Assembly: GCA_902801625.1 (NCBI GenBank)
Contig: CADCJI010000001.1
Span: forward strand, 1 to 64,000
From: an uncultured Bacteroidia bacterium
GTDB taxonomy: Bacteria; Bacteroidota; Bacteroidia; Bacteroidales; F082
Length of the DNA: 64,000 nucleotides
Direction of reading: 5' to 3'
Shown piece after piece: positions 41,454 to 50,297 of the stretch. Below the pieces are notes generated by a model. It worked only from the letters and a program-made list of their open reading frames with translations, was not told the DNA's origin and made no database searches. The position numbers and the translations under genes were made by a program. Numbering within the stretch: the stretch's first letter is position 1; each line of letters opens with the position of its first letter.

Positions 41454-42662
41454 TTAGAGGTTAAAGATGGATTCCATTTCACCAATAAGGGGCGTTGCAC
41501 CATACTTGCCTAAAAGATAATCCTTTTCGAAGGGCGAAGTGCTACGCACCTTGTATTCTACCAAGGAGTAAAGCTCTGTAGCCCCGAAACTGTCCTTTTG
41601 GGTAAACCAGACCTGATCCCTGCGGAAAAGTCCGGCACTGAGCAGGTAAGTGTCGTGAGCTGTAAACAGCAGCTGGGCTCCTTTTGGATTCGTTTGGGCA
41701 TCGTTGAACAGAGTGATGATTTTTTTGACGAGCAAGGGATGGAGCTTTGAATCAAGCTCATCGATTACCACACGCTTACCGTTATCCAATGCATCGATGA
41801 TGGGATATGCCAGCGAAAAATATTTGATGGTGCCTTCCGACTCGTTATGGTTGAAGGCGAAAGAAATGTTGTTCACCTCGCGGCCTTCGTCATCATACTG
41901 GCGATGGGAACTGACAATACGGTTGTCGAGCTTTGAAATATTTTCGATGCCAAGGTCAGCGTATCTGGCAAATGACGTGATGCGTTCGCGGAAGGTTTCG
42001 TCATCGAGGTGCTTGATGGCGTTTTGCCAAAGGGCCTCGTCCTCGGAGCAGAAAAGCACCTGGGTATCGCCCAACCAATGAAGCACACTGACGGCAATAG
42101 TCTCGTTGAACTGGGCAGCGGTTGAAAGCAGCAGGGCGTTGCTGCGCACCATCTTTTTTCCTACCAGTTCCAGCAGTAGTTGATTCTTGGGGTGTACCAT
42201 TGTGGTGTCGCCTTCGCGGTAGAACACTTCCACCTCCTTTGCCCGTTTTTTACAGACACGCCTGTAGAGCCATTCCTCCTTTACCGATTGGCTGTCTACC
42301 TCAAAGCCATAGCGATAGATGTACTCACCATCGGTGAAGGTAGCCTCCAGTGCTGTAGGCTCATCGATTGAAGTGGCATTCAGGCGAAAGTTTTCCACGT
42401 CGATAGATTCACCCACCTGACTATCCTTGAATGAGTCGGTAATGAAACGCTTGTAGAAGGCAAAGGCTTTGAGCACATTGGATTTGCCTGATGCATTGGC
42501 TCCATAGATTACGGCACTCCTTACCAGGGAAATGTCGGTGTTGGTGAGTTCAAACAAATCGTTTGGCTCAGTGAAAGACTCTTTGAGGGATGTGGCAACA
42601 AAGGACAGCTTCAGTTCGTCCTTAATGGACAGAAAATTGGTGGCACAAAATTCAAGAATCAT
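41454..42662 (-). CDS. AAA family ATPase of the COG1106/RloA-AbiL type
   Basis: 402 aa from ATG 42662 (MILEFCATNFLSIKDELKLS). ABC/SMC-like ATPase: Walker A IYGANASGKSNVLKAF, signature-like FAFNHNESEGTIKYFSLAYP, Walker B KRVVIDELDSKLHP, and the His switch LLFTAHDTYLL. Relatives act in abortive phage infection, commonly with an RloB-type nuclease; none is encoded here. The gene has a promoter TATTTTTG (42701-42694 on the minus strand) and is bracketed by direct repeats A and B, as if it were one insertable cassette. Defence function is inferred from family and place. Confidence 0.8.
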   Translation of the reverse strand: MILEFCATNFLSIKDELKLSFVATSLKESFTEPNDLFELTNTDISLVRSAVIYGANASGKSNVLKAFAFYKRFITDSFKDSQVGESIDVENFRLNATSIDEPTALEATFTDGEYIYRYGFEVDSQSVKEEWLYRRVCKKRAKEVEVFYREGDTTMVHPKNQLLLELVGKKMVRSNALLLSTAAQFNETIAVSVLHWLGDTQVLFCSEDEALWQNAIKHLDDETFRERITSFARYADLGIENISKLDNRIVSSHRQYDDEGREVNNISFAFNHNESEGTIKYFSLAYPIIDALDNGKRVVIDELDSKLHPLLVKKIITLFNDAQTNPKGAQLLFTAHDTYLLSAGLFRRDQVWFTQKDSFGATELYSLVEYKVRSTSPFEKDYLLGKYGATPLIGEMESIFNL

Positions 42663-42693
42663 ACTTTTAACTTCGATATTTGTCAAATTTCTG

Positions 42694-42701
42694 CAAAAAT
42701 A
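42694..42701 (-). promoter_or_regulatory. Promoter -7 box TATTTTTG for the AAA ATPase
   Basis: Matches TAnnTTTG on the minus strand, 31 bases upstream of the ATG at 42662. Confidence 0.6.
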
Positions 42702-42746
42702 GAACTTTTCTTCTGAAAAACTGCCAAGAAAACTAAAAAAAATGCT

Positions 42747-42819
42747 ACAAAAAGGTCTAATACTTAGGCCGGTTTTTTAGGAAAAAAACACAGGGTGATT
42801 TGTAAGATATGCAGAATCA
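42747..42819. repeat. Direct repeat copy B flanking the AAA ATPase gene
   Basis: Begins ACAAAAAGGTCTAATACTTA and ends TTTGTAAGATATGCAGAATC. Partner of copy A at 41165-41235. It lies 17 bases after the stop of the DUF2971-like gene. Confidence 0.7.
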
Positions 42820-42836
42820 ACGTGTTAAGTAGCCAT

Positions 42837-43814
42837 TCAATAAACCTGATTTTTAGGTTTGAACGGGCATTGGCAATTGTCTTTGGCTTGACCGCAAAAA
42901 TCGCACATCGAACGCATGTTGATCTTTCCGTAGTATCGGCTTGGTTTGGCCTCGTCCAGCGAGTGGCCGTCCGCTTTGTCCTTTACCAATGGAGAATTCT
43001 CATCATACCAAGGTCCTTGGGTGACGTCCTTCGCAAAGTTTTTGCTCAACCATTCCAACGGTCCGTCGAAATCCACAGCTACTCGTCGGTAGGTATCAGC
43101 TAGGTCTTCGTCAAAAACTAGCACCAACCGGGTCTCGTTCTCATAACTCCATCCAGCCTCTTTAAACATGTATGGCTTTTCTCTCATGCGTTCCACCACC
43201 TTTTCTTTTCGGGAAATACGAAACTTGTCACTGTCATAGAATAGCAGACCTTCGTTTGAGTCAGAATAATTAAAACCTTTTTCTTTCTTGCTCCAATAGG
43301 CCACTTGCACCAATTCCAATTTTGCAGTGCAACTTAATGGCTCCAATTGGTTTGTGCTGTTGACACCATAAACATTGATTTTGCCCGCATTGAATTTTCT
43401 TTCCCAATCGCTAATGGACCTACTGGAGAATTTAACGCGAACCGCCTCGGGGGTTGGGATGCCGTAGCCGTTCCACATCGAAACATTTTCCATTGGGCCA
43501 AAAGAAAAACTGGAGAAAAACACGTTCTTTCCACATTTCTTGTCGTCCTCGTCATTCATGTTGGCAGCAGCGCCGAGATGTAACATTCGATGCGGTTTTC
43601 CATCGGTTGGTGATTTCACAGGTTCCATCATCTTGCAAAGAGTTCTCCAATTGGTGAGATGATGGTAACCATATCCGTTTCTCCTCACCTCCAGCATACG
43701 AACGAAATCATCGAAATTGATGATTATTTCATTGTTTTCGTTCTTATCGAGGTTCTTGAAGAATTCTGTCCAATATTTTTTCCTTTTAGGGTTGGTTTTG
43801 TCGTTTTTTTCCAT
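42837..43814 (-). CDS. DUF2971-like protein with C-terminal CxxC/CxC tail
   Basis: 325 aa, cytosolic. Fits the DUF2971 layout: an N-terminal FVRMLEVRRNGYGYHHLTNW, HLGAAANMNDEDDKKCG, FFSSFSFGPMENVSMWNGYG (the S-F-S...MW-Y-G block), VRVKFSSRSI, and SYENETRLVLVFDED. The C-terminus adds a possible zinc site, MCDFCGQAKDNCQC. DUF2971 proteins are frequent in defence islands but their activity is unknown. It is the last gene of the helicase operon, 75 bases downstream of the helicase stop. Confidence 0.6.
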   Translation of the reverse strand: MEKNDKTNPKRKKYWTEFFKNLDKNENNEIIINFDDFVRMLEVRRNGYGYHHLTNWRTLCKMMEPVKSPTDGKPHRMLHLGAAANMNDEDDKKCGKNVFFSSFSFGPMENVSMWNGYGIPTPEAVRVKFSSRSISDWERKFNAGKINVYGVNSTNQLEPLSCTAKLELVQVAYWSKKEKGFNYSDSNEGLLFYDSDKFRISRKEKVVERMREKPYMFKEAGWSYENETRLVLVFDEDLADTYRRVAVDFDGPLEWLSKNFAKDVTQGPWYDENSPLVKDKADGHSLDEAKPSRYYGKINMRSMCDFCGQAKDNCQCPFKPKNQVY

Positions 43815-43889
43815 GAGGTGTTATTATAAAAAAATGACAACGAAGTTGGATCATCATATTTTGTTGTTGTGTTTTTATCCTGTTTTACT

Positions 43890-46800
43890 TTATAACATAT
43901 CTTCAATTGTAACGTCAAACTTAATCTCTTTGTTCCGATACAGACAAACATTCGTATCGTACTTAATGTTTGATGTATCATAGAACACGCCATCAGACTG
44001 TCTGCCGATGAGCCACTCATTGATGAAGCCTCCGTCAGGATAGATGGATAGTTTCTTGCTTCCACAGATGAACGAAAGCTCACGCCAATGGGTTAGCGAT
44101 CGCTTATCGGCTGAAACTATGGGAATGAGTGTACCTTCAATGTTGTCTGTCTCACTCAGGTCATTTATCCAAGCATTGGTCAACTCTTTCAGCCATTCAT
44201 CCCGCAAGAAAGCCGTCGGTTGATTGGAAGCAATCTTCTCCATATTGCCATTGTCGTCCTTATATGTCTCAATCTTATACTCAATAGTAAATTTCACTCC
44301 AATCTGTTTGACGAAATGATTAATGGTCTGAATCGTTAGTATCATTCCCATGATACTTTTCAGGTGTTCATCCTGGTAGCACACTTTCATCTGTCCGCCA
44401 TTTTGTTTGGCATAGCCGATAAACTGGTCAATCAGGCCATCCGATTTTTCCTGAAGTATCTTACCTAAATCTTGAGTGCCAATCTGTTTATACTCATCTG
44501 CTAACTTCAAAAGCTTGGTAGTCGATTTAAAGGCGGTGTCGATGATTTGTGTTGATGGCTTCACGGGATTATCTGTGCGTACAAAGAACATGGTATCATT
44601 GCCCCATTGGATGTTGAGCTGCGAATGTTCTTTGCTCGATGTGAAATATAGGTTTCCGTCGATGTAGGCAAGCGGATAAAGCCCTTTGTCTGCATACGGA
44701 TTTTTCATGATTCTTGTATCTGAACACTTCGCCCAGGCATTGATTTCACGCACCATTGCCTTGATGGGTTCTATCATCACATTGTTCTGCGATTCCATAA
44801 TACAGAATGTGGTCGTCTGTCCTTTCATTACGAAATTGTTCAACAGTTGAGGCCGCCATCCGTTCTCCTGGGTGTCATAATCCCATTCTTTGTAGTCGTT
44901 GTCAGCGAACAACACAAGTTCATGGTATGAATTGCCAAACGCTTTCTCTAAGTCATAAAGGGTCGTCTGCGAGGGCATAGCACCAGGGAATGCATCCTTA
45001 ATGTTCTGCGGCACGGTGTCGCCAACCTCTTCTTCCTCTTCAATCCATTCCAAAGCTTTGTCAATGTCGATGTATTTAGCAAAGCGTAAGGTGAACTTGT
45101 CGAGGAGCATATCCTTCGAGTTGCGATCTCGGGCTTCTGTCAACAGTCGTTTCGAGGCCCTGATGACTTCTTTCATCACCTGAATGTTGGCCATCTGGTT
45201 GGCATAGCCTGCTCCACCTGGATTGCAGTCAAAAATACACAGGTGGCCATTAGGCATGATGGTGAAATCCACGGCTCCGCGCTCTTTGCCCAAGATGTCC
45301 ACCAGCGTTTGTGTGAATGCTATGCCAAGGGTGAACAGCAAATTCTCTTCTTTGCTTCTGTCCGACATCCATCGGTTCTGGCCTTTGTGGCGAATGCGTA
45401 TCTCGCTGTAGTCGGTCTGAATCAAATCGCCGATAATCACATTCCGCTTGATTTTGTCTGGTTTGTTGGAACAGCTACAGGCCTTATGCATTTCAGATCC
45501 AGAAATGGCAAAGTGATAATACTTTGTTGGTTGACCATCAACCTTCTTGACCTTCGGATTAAACTCGTAAGGTGTCTGTAACGGTTCAAATGGATCGGCC
45601 ACTGCATCTTCCAACACCATTCGTCCACACCGTGTACAATAGCAATAGCCGTTGCCTTTGCCCTCGTTGTAATATAGAATCTTGGCGTTGCCCGTTTCAC
45701 TGTTGGGCCTCACCGAGAACAAATGTGGCTCAGTCACGTTGTTGGCCCAGTCATCAGCATCAATCAATTGTGCGCTCACTCTCGTGAATGCATTGCTATC
45801 CATGATTCTGGTCTTATCCTCATTCATATCAGGCAAGAAACTGACTGGTTGAACAAGTACAAGGCCATAATCATCATTCACAGTCCACTTAATAGCATTG
45901 CTCAGACTGGGTTCATCGATAGCCGTCTTGTCCGCGTTCCTATAGATGCTCTTATAGGTTTTCTTGTTGTTGTCATACATGCCCGAAGTCTCCACACCTC
46001 GAACGGTATAAACCACACCATCCACGGCCACGCTATTGCCTGGCGCGTATTGTGCAATGGCCTCGCGAAGCGAGTAGGATGGATTGGATGAGGTCATTGG
46101 TGTAAAGAAATCCTTCTTACCACTGCTGTTTAAATCAAGTGTCAGCACATTGACAGGCATATTCGCATTAGGTGTGAATCTGCTGGTTGCCCAAAAATTG
46201 AGTAACCGTTTATACAACACCTCAATGTATTGCATCTTCAGTCTGATACGGAATTTATCACTTATAGGACCGCTGCCTGAGAAGGCTGTTTTGTAATCAA
46301 CAAGTCTGTTGTACAGCTCTGAGTAGCAACGATTGTTTACATCTTGTGCATTCCTTACTACTTGGGTGAGCTGCCCATCATAGACAGTGCCTTTTAGCAG
46401 GCTCTCCAAATCTTTGCGGACTTCCTTGTCAAGTGGTTTTGAGCACATTAGGTTAAATCGCTCGTACATGGTTCCTTTGGGGTCGCCTAGCAGGTCATCA
46501 GGATCCGCTTCGTTAGGTCCATTAAGGATAATAATCTTTCCATTACTCACACGCACTTCAAACGGCGTATAATAGTCAGCTACTTTCTGCGTCAGCCGAC
46601 CTCCATTCGCTCCCTCAGTGAACACACCAAAGGCACGTACAAGGAATGAATTGACGTGTCTCTGTATCACCTGTGGGCTCTTCAGGTCAACCGTAGGAAC
46701 ACGCACCGGTCGACTGATGATTTTCTCTATCGGATTCCTCAGGGTCCTAAGTCCAATCAAATCTGAGCCGCAAAGGGTGATACAGGCGCTGCGCACCTTG

Positions 46801-49800
46801 TTGTTACGTCCGCTACGTCCTGCTCTCTGCTTGTAGTTGGCTGGATGCGGTGGAACGCTCGACAGCATCACCACCTCCAGATTACCAAGGTCAACACCCA
46901 TCTCCATAGTGGTCGAGCAAGCCAAGATGTTGATGGTGTGGTCTTTGAACCTGTTTTGCAAACTGCGTGCTACGCTCTTGTCAACTTGGGCTGTATGCTC
47001 CTGTTGCACGAAGAGATTGGGGAACAAGTGAATGTCTTCCAGACGATCAGAGAACACGCCATCTGTACCCCAGATGTGGTTTTTCCAAAGCAACGACCGA
47101 TGGCTTTCTGCCCACGCGTCAATGCGTTTCTTGTCGCATTCGTCTCCTGAACCTACATAGTAAGGGAACGCTTCCCATGTCTCATGCAAGGTTTCATCGA
47201 GTTCAACAGGTGTGCTGCCTTCCAGATAGGGAGAAAAACGCTTGAAGTTGTTCCCGATGGGGCGTAGGCAAATGGCATGGTTGCCGACATCTGCCTTGGT
47301 GTCGCAAAGATAAACGTCGTCATATAGTTTGAAGCAAAGGTCATACAGGTTGAAACGAGGAGCATTGTCCTTCTCAGAAACAAAGTTTCCATTATCGTCC
47401 AATCGTTCACCCACGGGAAGAATCTTGTATTCATCACCCGTCAAGGTGTCCCACAGCGCGTCTATCACCGCCGAAATCTCATGGAAATAGCGGTGTTGTG
47501 CATCGTTGAGCGTCAACGAATGATCGTCACGGGCTATCAAAGCACAAAGATATCTGACCACACGTGCTTGCGACACCTTGCCCTCTTCCAGTATAGGTTT
47601 GTTGAATGGGCGGCGGCGTGGCTTCTCCGTCGCAAAGCGTGTGGTGGAGAAGATGTCTATCTTGTTGTTGCCTGGCAACCTGAGATAGAAGGATTGGTTG
47701 CTTCTGACGGTGTAGTCCAAATAGACTTGCATCAGGTTTCTCCAATCCTCTTCTGTGATGCGGTTTGCAGGATTATCCAAAATCTTGTTGAAGTCCTCAA
47801 CCGCCTTTGGTAGTTTCACCTTCTGTAACTGTGGATAACAGGTCTCAAACAATCCGAAGTTTTCTGGCGATGCTGCCGATGCCGGACGATGTGCTAAATA
47901 CATCACCATGATGCTCTGCACATACCTGTCGATGATTTCCTCCGAAGGTAGTCCATCCTCAACCTCGTCACTGTCGCCTGAACGTTTCACGAATAAGGAG
48001 CAAAATACAGGACAGTATTCATCGGCTTTGATTAATTCTGTTATCTCGCCCCATGTCATATAGTTGCACGACATTTCATCAAGCTGTTCCTGCACAACCT
48101 TTGGATCAGATGATTGAAGCTTGGTCATCATCGGTGCATATTTCACCATCTCCATCGGATTGGCCTGTACCGCAGCCATAATCTGCGCCATGGCCGCCTC
48201 TTTGGTCATGCCATTGGCTTTCCTCTTGCACAATTCATGGTATATGGTGCTGTAAAACCACATGCGTTCCTGCTCCAGATTCTGCTTCAGCGTGGCCTTG
48301 GCTGCCGCCTGTCGGCTGTCAACGAAGCTGATGTATTGCTGTCCTTTATGCAACACGATGCCGTTGCCAGCCGATTTGCCTTCCTCCAATTGGTCGAGGA
48401 TGCTGGGGGCCAATATGCGCGAAATGAAGTCTGCCGACAAACGGAATTTCTGCAATCGGTTGTCTTCCATATTGCCGTTGGCATCGCCTTCCAATTGCTT
48501 CTCCGTGTCGTTTTTCTTCGTTTGCTTGGCGTTACAGTAGGGGCAACAGCACTGTGTGTTGCCAACCAAGTGCCAGCCTGCTTCTCGCTCTGCTTCGGCA
48601 GGTGTCAAAGGCTGGAGCTTGGCTCCTGGCAACACTCTGAATTGCACGTTGTTGTCGCCTTTCGTATTTCTCTTGTTGCTTAAGCCAAAGATGGCATATT
48701 TCTTTGTTGAGGTGTCGTCATCCGATTCAACCAAATCAAACATGTCGCTGTCATCTGGTGATAGGGCTTCGTAGGTCCAATTTTCCGTGTCAACCATCGC
48801 AAGCGAGACATACTCGCCACAATGCTTGCAGCGACTCAGCTCCAGCAGTGGATAATCTGTTTCAATATCTGTAGCAAGTGTTTCTTCAACGGCCCTACCA
48901 ATGGTGTTTTCCGTATAGATTCTGAACGAGCCGTCGACAAATTCATTCAGTCGTACAAAGAGTCCATTATTCGGCACACGATAGAAGTAGTGCACCTTCA
49001 GCTTCATGTCAGGCACATTTCTTCCAGCAGCCTTATAACGGTCTTCTTCCCGTTGGCACATGTCGTCAAGCATCTGAAGCTTCTCTGCAATGCTTTCATT
49101 GCCTGGATACAGCTCGTTAAGGGCAACATAGTCCTTTGCAAAAATAGTTTTCCAACGGGCTTCGTCTTCACCATGCGGGATTTCCTTCTCGCCTATGCGT
49201 TCGCCATTGATGGTCTCAATCTGGTCTATTCTGACACCGGTGATGCCTGCAATGAACTCTTTCAGCTCTTTTTCGTCCTTCTCCTTGTCCTCTCCATTGC
49301 CAAAGGTGGCCGATGAGGTGGCAAAACGCACATCTTTTGCGTCCACATTGAAGGCTAACAATACCCTCCTCAGCAGCATGGCCAGTTCAGCGGCACCCGC
49401 TCCCGTATAGCTGTGGGTCTCGTCGATGACCACCCAACGGAGGCTGTGTTTACTGGCACTGATCAAATGCGCATCCGAACCACGAAGCAGGATATACTCC
49501 AGCATGGTCGGGTTGGTGAGCACGATGTTGGGTGGGGTCTCACGCACGGCTTTACGGGTGTAAACCATGTGTTTGTATTTCGGTTTATCCAGGCTGTAGA
49601 AGCCCTTTTCGTTCGGATTGGGTTTATCATAGATATATTTGCCTCCCGTGATTTGCTCGATGCGAGTGCGAAGTTTCTCCGCATCATCGCTCATGTCGGT
49701 GGCTTTTGGCTCAATCTCAGGGAGGTCGCTGTTATACACTGTGTAGGTGAGTTTCACACCAGAGGTTTGTTCCACGATGTTAAGCAGTTCCTCTAAGCGT

Positions 49801-50297
49801 TCCTTTTGGTCTTCCATCAGGGCGTTAAGCGGATAGAGGAACAAAGCCTGAATTTCTCCCGGCAAAGCATTGCGGCTAAGGTCATGCACAAGCGGCATCA
49901 TGAAGCATTCGGTCTTACCTGAGCCAGTTCCTGTGGTCACCACAATCGACTTAGGCTTGCCGTCTTCAGTATGCTGGTTCAACAAGGCATCCCACGATTT
50001 CCGCTGATGCTCGTATGGGGCGTATGATGCTTTCCATAGGCTACCCACCAATGCTTTTGCCTCCCCCTCCTGCGCTTTCGCTACTGGAATATAGGAGTTC
50101 ATGCATTGCACTACGGGGAAGGCGTTTTTCGGCGCAAACAAATCGCCTATTACCGATTTCAATTGTTTAATATGGGCGCGCTGGCTATCGTTGGCTGCAT
50201 CGCCACACCACATGGCCACTAGTGCTCTTTCTACCGCCATGCGGTTGTTCTTGTAAAGCTCAGAGAAATTCATATTTTTGATTTTATTTGTTATCAA
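43890..50297 (-). CDS. Giant DEAD-box helicase with DUF1998 (DruE-like)
   Basis: 2135 aa. Walker A TTGTGSGKTECF (about 121-132), DETH box WVVIDETHSYTGAGAAEL (about 293), motif III TSSATFG, motif V STTMEMGVDLGNLE and motif VI QRAGRSGR (about 1159). A zinc knuckle CKHCGEY...CCCPYC lies between the helicase lobes (about 490-580). The C-terminal region has the DUF1998 hallmark CNPGGAGYANQM (about 1694) preceded by CYCTRCGRM and further cysteines. Size and order match DruE of Druantia systems, or a fused DrmA/DrmB. The start overlaps the upstream stop by ATGA; an in-frame ATG 24 bases later is possible. Family firm, system name inferred. Confidence 0.85.
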   Translation of the reverse strand: MITNKIKNMNFSELYKNNRMAVERALVAMWCGDAANDSQRAHIKQLKSVIGDLFAPKNAFPVVQCMNSYIPVAKAQEGEAKALVGSLWKASYAPYEHQRKSWDALLNQHTEDGKPKSIVVTTGTGSGKTECFMMPLVHDLSRNALPGEIQALFLYPLNALMEDQKERLEELLNIVEQTSGVKLTYTVYNSDLPEIEPKATDMSDDAEKLRTRIEQITGGKYIYDKPNPNEKGFYSLDKPKYKHMVYTRKAVRETPPNIVLTNPTMLEYILLRGSDAHLISASKHSLRWVVIDETHSYTGAGAAELAMLLRRVLLAFNVDAKDVRFATSSATFGNGEDKEKDEKELKEFIAGITGVRIDQIETINGERIGEKEIPHGEDEARWKTIFAKDYVALNELYPGNESIAEKLQMLDDMCQREEDRYKAAGRNVPDMKLKVHYFYRVPNNGLFVRLNEFVDGSFRIYTENTIGRAVEETLATDIETDYPLLELSRCKHCGEYVSLAMVDTENWTYEALSPDDSDMFDLVESDDDTSTKKYAIFGLSNKRNTKGDNNVQFRVLPGAKLQPLTPAEAEREAGWHLVGNTQCCCPYCNAKQTKKNDTEKQLEGDANGNMEDNRLQKFRLSADFISRILAPSILDQLEEGKSAGNGIVLHKGQQYISFVDSRQAAAKATLKQNLEQERMWFYSTIYHELCKRKANGMTKEAAMAQIMAAVQANPMEMVKYAPMMTKLQSSDPKVVQEQLDEMSCNYMTWGEITELIKADEYCPVFCSLFVKRSGDSDEVEDGLPSEEIIDRYVQSIMVMYLAHRPASAASPENFGLFETCYPQLQKVKLPKAVEDFNKILDNPANRITEEDWRNLMQVYLDYTVRSNQSFYLRLPGNNKIDIFSTTRFATEKPRRRPFNKPILEEGKVSQARVVRYLCALIARDDHSLTLNDAQHRYFHEISAVIDALWDTLTGDEYKILPVGERLDDNGNFVSEKDNAPRFNLYDLCFKLYDDVYLCDTKADVGNHAICLRPIGNNFKRFSPYLEGSTPVELDETLHETWEAFPYYVGSGDECDKKRIDAWAESHRSLLWKNHIWGTDGVFSDRLEDIHLFPNLFVQQEHTAQVDKSVARSLQNRFKDHTINILACSTTMEMGVDLGNLEVVMLSSVPPHPANYKQRAGRSGRNNKVRSACITLCGSDLIGLRTLRNPIEKIISRPVRVPTVDLKSPQVIQRHVNSFLVRAFGVFTEGANGGRLTQKVADYYTPFEVRVSNGKIIILNGPNEADPDDLLGDPKGTMYERFNLMCSKPLDKEVRKDLESLLKGTVYDGQLTQVVRNAQDVNNRCYSELYNRLVDYKTAFSGSGPISDKFRIRLKMQYIEVLYKRLLNFWATSRFTPNANMPVNVLTLDLNSSGKKDFFTPMTSSNPSYSLREAIAQYAPGNSVAVDGVVYTVRGVETSGMYDNNKKTYKSIYRNADKTAIDEPSLSNAIKWTVNDDYGLVLVQPVSFLPDMNEDKTRIMDSNAFTRVSAQLIDADDWANNVTEPHLFSVRPNSETGNAKILYYNEGKGNGYCYCTRCGRMVLEDAVADPFEPLQTPYEFNPKVKKVDGQPTKYYHFAISGSEMHKACSCSNKPDKIKRNVIIGDLIQTDYSEIRIRHKGQNRWMSDRSKEENLLFTLGIAFTQTLVDILGKERGAVDFTIMPNGHLCIFDCNPGGAGYANQMANIQVMKEVIRASKRLLTEARDRNSKDMLLDKFTLRFAKYIDIDKALEWIEEEEEVGDTVPQNIKDAFPGAMPSQTTLYDLEKAFGNSYHELVLFADNDYKEWDYDTQENGWRPQLLNNFVMKGQTTTFCIMESQNNVMIEPIKAMVREINAWAKCSDTRIMKNPYADKGLYPLAYIDGNLYFTSSKEHSQLNIQWGNDTMFFVRTDNPVKPSTQIIDTAFKSTTKLLKLADEYKQIGTQDLGKILQEKSDGLIDQFIGYAKQNGGQMKVCYQDEHLKSIMGMILTIQTINHFVKQIGVKFTIEYKIETYKDDNGNMEKIASNQPTAFLRDEWLKELTNAWINDLSETDNIEGTLIPIVSADKRSLTHWRELSFICGSKKLSIYPDGGFINEWLIGRQSDGVFYDTSNIKYDTNVCLYRNKEIKFDVTIEDML

